Assembly: GCA_025964465.1 (NCBI GenBank)
Contig: JAOPYS010000302.1
Span: 1-5,178, forward strand
Source: Thermoleophilia bacterium
GTDB taxonomy: Bacteria; Actinomycetota; Thermoleophilia; Gaiellales; SKUG01
Reading direction: 5' to 3'
Length of the DNA stretch: 5,178 nt
In this document: positions 1-4,330 of the stretch, piece by piece
Layout: each line of letters opens with the position of its first letter
How positions within the stretch are numbered: position 1 is the stretch's first letter
Notes under the pieces: model-generated
Seen by the model: only the letters and a program-made list of their open reading frames with translations
What the model was told of the DNA's origin: nothing
Database searches by the model: none
Made by a program: the position numbers and the translations under genes

Positions 1-532
1 CGGTTGACGGGCCATGCGTCGGAGCCTGCGACCTGGCGGCCGGCGGGATCGTGGGGCGCCGACTGGCCGGCGCCGGGTGTGCCGCCGGGAGCCCACCTGC
101 GGCGCCGGCCGGATCCGCCGGGCGCCGACCGGCGGGCGCTGCGCCGCGTCCTTCGTCGCGTCGATCGGGCGAGCGGTCGGCCCCGGTCGGTAGCGAGATC
201 CCGACGTGTCCTGCGGCGCGGGACACCACCTCCTGCACGGCGGATGGGAGGTCCCCCGAGGCGGCGAGCGCGCTGCTCGCCACAACGGATGCACACGCGG
301 CGAGGACGAGGACCCGCCCCAGGCGCGGGCGCCGCACTCGACGCACGGCACGCGACGGGACGGGAGCGTCCGACTCGCTGGACGCCCGCATCATCGCGGC
401 GACGTGCGCGGCACGAACGTGGTCGACGCTGGGAACCCCGGCGTCGAGGATGCGCGCGACCGCGGGCAGGTGGGCGGCCCGGTCCATGTCATCCTCAACG
501 GGCACGTGCACCCCCGGGTAACGGTCGGTCAC
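1..532 (-). CDS. Putative membrane-anchored sigma-factor partner (anti-sigma-like), 3' end outside window
   Basis: This reading frame is open from a GTG at 532 to the left edge (177 codons, no stop reached). Its GTG overlaps the sigma factor's TGA as GTGA (532-529), the classic arrangement for translational coupling; there is no clear Shine-Dalgarno. Seen in the protein: a hydrophilic N-terminal part (about 1-60), an Arg-rich stretch (61-73, RAVRRVRRPRLGR), one hydrophobic segment (about 74-91, ending SSALAA), then an amphipathic segment containing DLPSAVQEVV (94-103) and GHVGISLP (108-115), then a Pro/Ala/Arg-rich low-complexity tail. From memory, the LP..VQ..V/VGI.LP pattern right after a membrane segment recurs in actinobacterial proteins encoded just after ECF sigma factors. 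No HxxxCxxC zinc anti-sigma motif is present in the N-terminal part. Inference: the N-terminal region faces the cytoplasm and may hold the sigma factor, while the rest senses outside the membrane. Coding status is well supported by coupling and codon use up to about residue 117; the tail's frame is uncertain. Confidence 0.72.
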   Translation of the reverse strand, partial: MTDRYPGVHVPVEDDMDRAAHLPAVARILDAGVPSVDHVRAAHVAAMMRASSESDAPVPSRAVRRVRRPRLGRVLVLAACASVVASSALAASGDLPSAVQEVVSRAAGHVGISLPTGADRSPDRRDEGRGAAPAGRRPADPAGAAGGLPAAHPAPASRRPTIPPAARSQAPTHGPST

Positions 533-1065
533 GCATCGTCGCGTCCGACCATGCGCTCGCGGAGCGTGTTCAGTCCGCGTTGCTGGAGCATCTTCACGGC
601 TGATTTTCGGCGACCGAGGATCGCGGCCACCTCGGCGATCGACAGGTCGAGCGCGACGCGCATGAAGACCACGGCCCGCTGGTCGCGCGGGAGGGCGCGC
701 AGCATGTCGTAGGCCCGCGCCTCGTCGGACCGCTCCTCGGCCTGCTCCGCGACGTCACGCTCCGCGGCGATCGCATCCACGTCCAGCTCGCCGGTGGAGC
801 GGTGGGCGCGGCGCGCGTCGATCAGGCAGTGCTGGACGATGCGGAAGAGCCACCCGCGAAACGCGTCCTCGTCACCCTCGAACGTCGAGATGCTGCGGAC
901 CACGCGCAGGAACGACTCGCTCAGCACGGCCTCGGGGTCGGGGGCGCCCTGGCTGCGAAGGTACTGCAGCACGCGCGGGGCGTGTGCGTCGTAGAGCGCC
1001 TGCCACGCCCACTCGGCATTGGCGCGCACCGCACGCAGCGTGCTGTGGAAGGACCCGTCGACCAT
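529..1065 (-). CDS. ECF-like RNA polymerase sigma-70 family sigma factor
   Basis: A 178-aa protein that would direct RNA polymerase to a specific promoter set. Region 2 lies at about residues 19-89 (WQALYDAHAPRVLQYL ... DAFRGWLFRIVQHCLIDARR), with the usual core-binding/-10-recognition features including the FRGWLFRI helix. Region 4 lies at about 119-170 (MLRALPRDQRAVVFMR, then the helix-turn-helix LSIAEVAAILGRRKSAVKML), which reads the -35 element. The 90-118 linker is acidic and no region 1.1 or 3 is visible, so it fits the ECF group in layout and length. The start is well bounded: an in-frame TAG sits at 1080-1078 and ATG 1065 is the first start codon after it. No Shine-Dalgarno precedes it, so translation may be leaderless or depend on the upstream gene 50 bp away. 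The following gene overlaps its stop by 4 bp and looks like its membrane partner. The ECF subgroup cannot be assigned by eye. Confidence 0.95.
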   Translation of the reverse strand: MVDGSFHSTLRAVRANAEWAWQALYDAHAPRVLQYLRSQGAPDPEAVLSESFLRVVRSISTFEGDEDAFRGWLFRIVQHCLIDARRAHRSTGELDVDAIAAERDVAEQAEERSDEARAYDMLRALPRDQRAVVFMRVALDLSIAEVAAILGRRKSAVKMLQQRGLNTLRERMVGRDDA

Positions 1066-1115
1066 GACCGCGCCACACTAGCGGAGCATCCGTGCGGCCC
1101 CGCGACGTGGACGCG

Positions 1116-1979
1116 TCAGTCCGAGCCGCGGCCACCGATGAAGACGCCCGTCAGCGCGACGGCTCCACCCGCCGCGAGCAGCAGGCAGGCGCGGAGGGCG
1201 CCGCTGTGCGCGGGCCCGTTGCCCATGGCCCGGACGCCCTGGTAGGCGCCACCGACGAGCAGCGACGTGCCGACGAGGGCGACGCCGCCACCGATCAGCG
1301 CCTCGCGTTCGCGCTTGTGCTCCTCGTCCGACGCCGCGTCGACCACGGACGCGAGCTCCTTCGGGTCGCGCGGCACGCGTGGCCCGTCCGCCTTCAGGAA
1401 GGTGAGGTTGCGCACCGGGTGCACCTCGCTCCAGCCGTGCGTGCTGTCCCACGCGAGCGGCCCGTCCACCGCGATGTGGTCGCCGACGTGCGGCACGAGG
1501 ATGCGGCCTTGGTCGTCCGGGACGGGCTCGGCCACGATCGTGTCGGGATGGCGCGGGCCGTGCGTGTACTTCCGCGAATTGGCGTCGGCCTTCATGACGA
1601 CGTGGATGTCGCCGTCGCCGGGGTAGGACACGCGCGAGACGACGCCCTCCGCGTGCACGTCCGGGTCGATCATCACGAGCCGCTCCGGTCGGTACACCCC
1701 GTCGAGCGCCCCGTGCTGGTCGTTCCACAGCGGCTGCGAGTGGGCGGCCAGCGCCGCGCCCGTCAGGACGCTGCCGATCGCGGCGCCGGCGAGCAGGTGC
1801 CGCGCCACGCCATGTGTCAGGTAGGTCGCGCTCGCCGTGGCAGCTGCGATGCCCAAGCCCGACACGACCGGAGCGATCATCGACGGCGTGCGCTCGTCGA
1901 CGAGCGCCTTCGCCGTCACGGCCGTGGTCGCCGCGCCCGCCAGTGCGCCGATCGCCAGCGCAGGGACGGCCGCGTTCAC
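1116..1979 (-). CDS. Multi-pass membrane protein with an HGWxEVHP-type soluble domain, function unknown
   Basis: A 287-aa protein read from GTG 1979. Three hydrophobic segments come first (about 1-23, 35-55, 59-79), then a soluble stretch (about 82-225), then two more (227-250, 261-283). The soluble part begins GVYRPERLVMI (94-104), has GDGDIHVVM (121-129), a VGDHIAVDGPLAWD block (165-178) and the signature HGWSEVHP (181-188). That order of motifs matches, from memory, an uncharacterised bacterial domain (lines of the type 'DxxHGWxEIHP') that looks like a small beta-barrel of OB type; the fold is my inference. Five membrane passes would put the N and C termini on opposite sides of the membrane. 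Start choice: GTG 1979 overlaps the previous gene's TGA as GTGA and has GGGAG (1992-1988) 8 bases upstream; the longer GTG at 1988 would sit directly against that GGGAG. The gene lies in the middle of the sigma-factor operon. No enzyme motif is visible. Confidence 0.85.
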   Translation of the reverse strand: MNAAVPALAIGALAGAATTAVTAKALVDERTPSMIAPVVSGLGIAAATASATYLTHGVARHLLAGAAIGSVLTGAALAAHSQPLWNDQHGALDGVYRPERLVMIDPDVHAEGVVSRVSYPGDGDIHVVMKADANSRKYTHGPRHPDTIVAEPVPDDQGRILVPHVGDHIAVDGPLAWDSTHGWSEVHPVRNLTFLKADGPRVPRDPKELASVVDAASDEEHKREREALIGGGVALVGTSLLVGGAYQGVRAMGNGPAHSGALRACLLLAAGGAVALTGVFIGGRGSD

Positions 1980-2308
1980 GACGCCCACTCCCGCTGCACG
2001 TCACCGTTGGGATCCCGCAGGAGGTTGGTGCCGACGACGGTGCCGACCATGCCGATGCCGAGGCCGGCTGCGACACCGGCGGCGCCCGACGCGACACCCG
2101 ACCAGCCGTGCGCGTGCGCGACCGCCAGGGTCACGGCCGACACCAGCCCAGCGGCGACGAGCCCGCCGCCGGCGATCATCACGTGCTGGTACTGGCCGGC
2201 GTCGGTGCTGCGCAGGCGCAGCCCATAGTCGTCGGCGAGCGCGCGGTGCATCACGACGCCCGCAACGCCCGCGCCCACGACCAACCCCGTCACGGTCGTC
2301 ACCTGCAT
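1976..2308 (-). CDS. Small Gly/Ala/Val-rich three-pass membrane protein, function unknown
   Basis: A 110-aa protein with three hydrophobic segments at about residues 4-20, 43-65 and 70-94, all rich in Gly, Ala and Val, joined by a polar loop (21-42, with DDYGLRLRSTDAGQYQ) and ending in a polar tail (RDPNGDVQREWAS). Glycine spacing such as GLVVGAGVAGVV suggests tightly packed helices. Start ATG 2308 is supported by GGGGGA at 2320-2315, six bases upstream. Its stop overlaps the next gene's likely GTG by 4 bp, so the two products are probably made in matched amounts and may work together in the membrane. It lies 48 bp after the 216-aa membrane protein gene, with no terminator-like hairpin between. 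I do not recognise the family. It is short for a transporter and has no charged residues inside its membrane segments, so a structural or accessory role is more likely than transport; that is inference. Confidence 0.8.
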   Translation of the reverse strand: MQVTTVTGLVVGAGVAGVVMHRALADDYGLRLRSTDAGQYQHVMIAGGGLVAAGLVSAVTLAVAHAHGWSGVASGAAGVAAGLGIGMVGTVVGTNLLRDPNGDVQREWAS

Positions 2309-2356
2309 GGTCCATCCCCCATCGTCACTGTCCCGCCTGTACTTCGGGTCGCGCCG

Positions 2357-3007
2357 TCATCGCCGCACGAAGTGCTGGGCCACGACGAACCCACCCATGG
2401 ACGCGAGCAGGGAGCCGTAGCCGGAAATGTCCTCCTCGCCCTTGGCGATGCGCGGAACCCGGTGGACGAGCTCGTAGCCGAGCACGGACGAGTTCAACGC
2501 GAACAGGGCGAGGCCCGCCGCCTCCGGCGCGGAAGGGTGCAGGTGCAGGCCGCGCACGGCGCCGAGCGACACGGCGGGGATCAGACCGGTGGCGGCGTAG
2601 GCGAGCGTGCCGAGCGTGGCGCGGTTGTTGCCGCGACGCTCGGCGCCCTTGCCGCCGTCTCGGGCCAGGTCGTAGCCCTGGATGGCGGTGTCCAGCCCGC
2701 CCGCGGCCATCGAACCGAGCGCGATCCGCTCGCCCAGGTGCTCGACCGCGGGGTTCTTGCGGTTCAGCAGCAGGACGCCGGCACCGACCACGCCGAGCAG
2801 CGAGCACAGGTCGCCGGCGTGCGCCTCGATGATCTTCCCCTCGGGCGTGTCGAGCGCCCGGTCGAAATCGAGGGCGTGGCGTCGGTCGATCGAGTCCTCG
2901 TGGGGAGGGTGGACGCCGCGGATGTTGCCGGTCTGCGGGTCGAACCACGCGGACGCAGGCAGGGACACGGGCGCGCCCGCACCGACTCCCATCCGTCCTG
3001 CGTCCAT
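2357..3007 (-). CDS. Predicted five-pass membrane protein, function unknown; first gene of the sigma-factor operon
   Basis: A 216-aa protein with a soluble N-terminal region of about 65 residues (Pro/Gly-containing to 36, then a charged stretch DSIDRRHALDFDRALDTPEG, 38-57) followed by five hydrophobic segments at about 67-82, 94-110, 131-151, 161-179 and 196-213. It ends on a short basic tail (FVRR). Loops carry basic clusters (LNRKNP, GGKGAERRGNNR). There is no cleavable signal peptide and no metal-binding or catalytic motif I can name. ATG 3007 is supported by GGGAG at 3019-3015, seven bases upstream; an in-frame ATG at codon 6 is a weaker alternative. This is the promoter-proximal gene of the minus-strand run that ends in the sigma factor and its partner, and it starts opposite the DUF2269-like gene across a 130-bp gap. 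Codon use matches the neighbours. I do not recognise the family. Confidence 0.82.
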   Translation of the reverse strand: MDAGRMGVGAGAPVSLPASAWFDPQTGNIRGVHPPHEDSIDRRHALDFDRALDTPEGKIIEAHAGDLCSLLGVVGAGVLLLNRKNPAVEHLGERIALGSMAAGGLDTAIQGYDLARDGGKGAERRGNNRATLGTLAYAATGLIPAVSLGAVRGLHLHPSAPEAAGLALFALNSSVLGYELVHRVPRIAKGEEDISGYGSLLASMGGFVVAQHFVRR

Positions 3008-3068
3008 CCTTCGTCTCCCGCCGAGCGCGCCGGTCCCCGGGCACGCGAAATCACTACCGGTCTATCCC

Positions 3069-3108
3069 GGTTCGCGGGCCCGCGGTTCCACTCGGAGGGG
3101 CGGGTTCC
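3069..3108. repeat. GGTTC direct repeats around a 12-bp palindrome
   Basis: GGTTC occurs at 3069-3073, 3084-3088 and 3103-3107. The first two are 15 bp apart, start to start, and flank the perfect palindrome CGCGGGCCCGCG (3073-3084). The palindrome is short enough to arise by chance in DNA this GC-rich, but its position in the centre of the divergent promoter region makes an operator plausible. Read on the minus strand the repeats are GAACC, extended to GGAACC in two copies. Confidence 0.4.
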
Positions 3109-3128
3109 GGCCGAGGCGTGCGGGGTAG
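3104..3128 (+). promoter_or_regulatory. Possible SigF/SigB-type (stress) promoter
   Basis: GTTC at 3104-3107, a 15-bp spacer and GGGTAG at 3123-3128 resemble the actinobacterial SigF/SigB pattern (GTTT, 15-17 bp, GGGTAT). Transcription would begin about seven bases later, around 3135, only a few bases before the ATG at 3138. That would make a nearly leaderless mRNA and fits the absence of a ribosome site next to that start. The match is imperfect at the last position of each box. Confidence 0.35.
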
Positions 3129-3137
3129 GCCGCCCGC

Positions 3138-3605
3138 ATGGGAATCTCGCTCCACGACGTCATCCTCCTCGTGCACGTGGCAGCCGCCGTCGCGTGGCTC
3201 GGCTCCGTGCTCGCCTTCGAGGTGCTGGCCGCGCGCCAGCGGGGGCGCGGTGACGCTGCAGAGGGTGTCGCGTTCGCCCTCGACCACGCGTTCTTCACGC
3301 GCGCGGTGGCCCTGCCGGGCGCGCTCGCGTTGCTGCTGAGCGGCGGCTGGCTCATGCACGATGGCGGGTTCGAGATCCGCGAGTCGTGGTGGATCGGCGC
3401 GGGCCTGGGCATCTGGTTCGTCGCGTTCCTCGGCAGCACGATGCTGCGAGGCCCCCAGCTCGCGCGCGTGGTGCGCGGCGCGGCGGAGGCGGGACCCGAC
3501 GACGAGGACGTGCGCTGGCGGCTGCGTCAGGTGCGCATGGTCACGCGCGGCGAGCTGCTGCTGCTGACGGTGGCGCTCGCCGTGATGGTGCTCAAGCCGA
3601 CGTAG
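3138..3605 (+). CDS. DUF2269-like four-pass integral membrane protein
   Basis: A 155-aa protein with hydrophobic segments at about residues 7-28 (VILLVHVAAAVAWLGSVLAF), 54-73, 84-103 and 138-152. The order is a first helix with HVAAAVAWLGS, a basic loop, a helix ending GGWLM, a WWIGAGLGIWFVAFLGS helix, a polar charged loop (105-137, with GPDDEDVRWRLRQ) and a final helix. This matches my recollection of the DUF2269 family of predicted integral membrane proteins, which is of similar length and has no established function; the His in helix 1 (H13) next to conserved Trp/Gly is typical of it. No Shine-Dalgarno lies directly before ATG 3138, which agrees with the possible near-leaderless promoter. 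Its last 14 bases overlap the end of the convergent DsbA-family gene. It stands alone on its strand. CopD-like or other four-helix families are alternatives. Confidence 0.85.
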   Translation: MGISLHDVILLVHVAAAVAWLGSVLAFEVLAARQRGRGDAAEGVAFALDHAFFTRAVALPGALALLLSGGWLMHDGGFEIRESWWIGAGLGIWFVAFLGSTMLRGPQLARVVRGAAEAGPDDEDVRWRLRQVRMVTRGELLLLTVALAVMVLKPT

Positions 3606-4293
3606 CCGGCACTGCGTCCGCTGCGGCGGCGATCGCCTCGCGCAGCGTGCGCCGCACGTCCGCGGGATCGACCCACGTCGGGACGATGCGCCCGCCGATC
3701 AACATGCGCGGCACGCCGTCGAGCTCCGCCTCGAGGGCGCGGTCGTGGTCGCGCAGCGTCTCGGCGCGGTGGCCGTCGTCGTCGGCGAGCAGCTCCCACG
3801 TGCGGCGCGGGACCTCGAGGCCCGAGCGCTCGACCGCTCCGCGCAGCACGGCGACGTCGGCGATGTCGAGACCGTGCACGAAGTTGGCGGAGAACACCGC
3901 GCGCGCGAGGCTCCACAGGCTCGGCTGGTCGTCACCGCCGTCGTCGCGCACCGCGGCCAGCAGCCGGTGCGCGGTGAACGGGTCGTGCAGGAAGTCGTAG
4001 CGCGACTCATCGACGCGCACGCCGACCGAGCGGGCGAACTGGCGCACGTCGGCGCGGGCCGCCTCCACCCCGGCCGGGTCCCCGCCCGAGAAGCTCGCGT
4101 AGTACTCGGCGACCGGCAGCCCGCCCTCGCGCGGCATGGGGTGCAGGCGCATGAAGCGCCACACGAGCGCCAGCGGCGGCACGGCGGGGTCCGCGGCCAG
4201 CTCGTCCAGCACGCGGCGGCTGGTCTCGAGGCCGCCGTGACACCACGGGCAGCTCACGTCCAGGAACATCTCCACCACGACCGGCGTCGCCAT
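3592..4293 (-). CDS. FrnE-like DsbA-family thiol-disulfide oxidoreductase
   Basis: A 233-aa protein of the DsbA superfamily, FrnE-like branch. The strand-one/active-site segment is VVVEMFLDVSCPWCHGG (5-21) with the CxxC pair C15 and C18. The helical insert carries HDPFTAHRLL (103-112) and LARAVFSANFVHGLDIADVAVL (129-150), the two most recognisable FrnE-type blocks. GVPRMLIGG (193-201) supplies the cis-Pro loop at P195. Length is normal for the family. No signal peptide is present, so it should act in the cytoplasm, in thiol redox or stress defence; the substrate is unknown. ATG 4293 is chosen because the conserved fold starts six residues later and GGGAG (4304-4300) lies six bases upstream. 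The frame stays open upstream to an ATG at 4518, but that extension is low complexity and runs across the opposite-strand signal peptide; ATG 4320 (nine residues longer) is possible. It is divergent from the sugar dehydrogenase and convergent with the DUF2269-like gene. Confidence 0.93.
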   Translation of the reverse strand: MATPVVVEMFLDVSCPWCHGGLETSRRVLDELAADPAVPPLALVWRFMRLHPMPREGGLPVAEYYASFSGGDPAGVEAARADVRQFARSVGVRVDESRYDFLHDPFTAHRLLAAVRDDGGDDQPSLWSLARAVFSANFVHGLDIADVAVLRGAVERSGLEVPRRTWELLADDDGHRAETLRDHDRALEAELDGVPRMLIGGRIVPTWVDPADVRRTLREAIAAAADAVPATSA

Positions 4294-4330
4294 CTCGCAC
4301 TCCCATCCCTGCTGTGTCATGGTTCGCAGC
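4294..4330. promoter_or_regulatory. Short divergent gap between DsbA-like and sugar dehydrogenase genes
   Basis: Only 37 bp separate the chosen starts. The gap holds the GGGAG ribosome site for the minus-strand gene and a CATG at 4318-4321 that offers an alternative ATG on each strand (plus 4319, minus 4320). No promoter boxes are recognisable, so at least one promoter probably lies inside the opposite gene's 5' end. Confidence 0.4.

Larger units (their letters stand above)
3008..3137. promoter_or_regulatory. Divergent intergenic control region
   Basis: This is the only substantial non-coding gap in the window, between the first gene of the minus-strand operon and the plus-strand DUF2269-like gene, so promoters for both should lie here. 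It holds the GGGAG ribosome site of the minus-strand gene (3019-3015), direct repeats of CCGGT (3057-3061 and 3067-3071), a 12-bp palindrome (3073-3084), three GGTTC copies and a possible stress-type promoter reading right. No classic TTGACA/TATAAT pair stands out on either strand. On the minus strand GGAACC, which resembles an ECF-type -35 element, occurs at 3089-3084 and 3108-3103. Confidence 0.6.

Noticed and set aside
4..603. Plus-strand open frames across the left 600-700 bases
   Set aside because: They are antisense to the sigma factor and its coupled partner gene and are Arg/Pro/Ala-rich without domains.
1066..1080. TAGTGT as a -10 box giving a leaderless sigma-factor transcript
   Set aside because: The hexamer fits TANNNT and lies nine bases before the ATG, but no -35 is found 17 bp upstream and it also contains the in-frame stop. 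Too weak to list as a promoter.
1078..2097. Long minus-strand open frame (339 codons)
   Set aside because: It is out of frame with the 287-aa membrane protein over the same bases, is dominated by Arg/Gly/Ala, and has no recognisable domain. It is a shadow of high-GC coding DNA.
1092..2228. Plus-strand open frame (378 codons)
   Set aside because: Antisense shadow of the membrane protein genes; it is rich in Arg, His and Val from reversed codons and has no recognisable motif.
1814..3253. Long plus-strand open frame (479 codons)
   Set aside because: It lies antisense to three membrane protein genes and runs through the intergenic region into the DUF2269-like gene. Composition is Arg/Gly/Ala/His-rich without domains.
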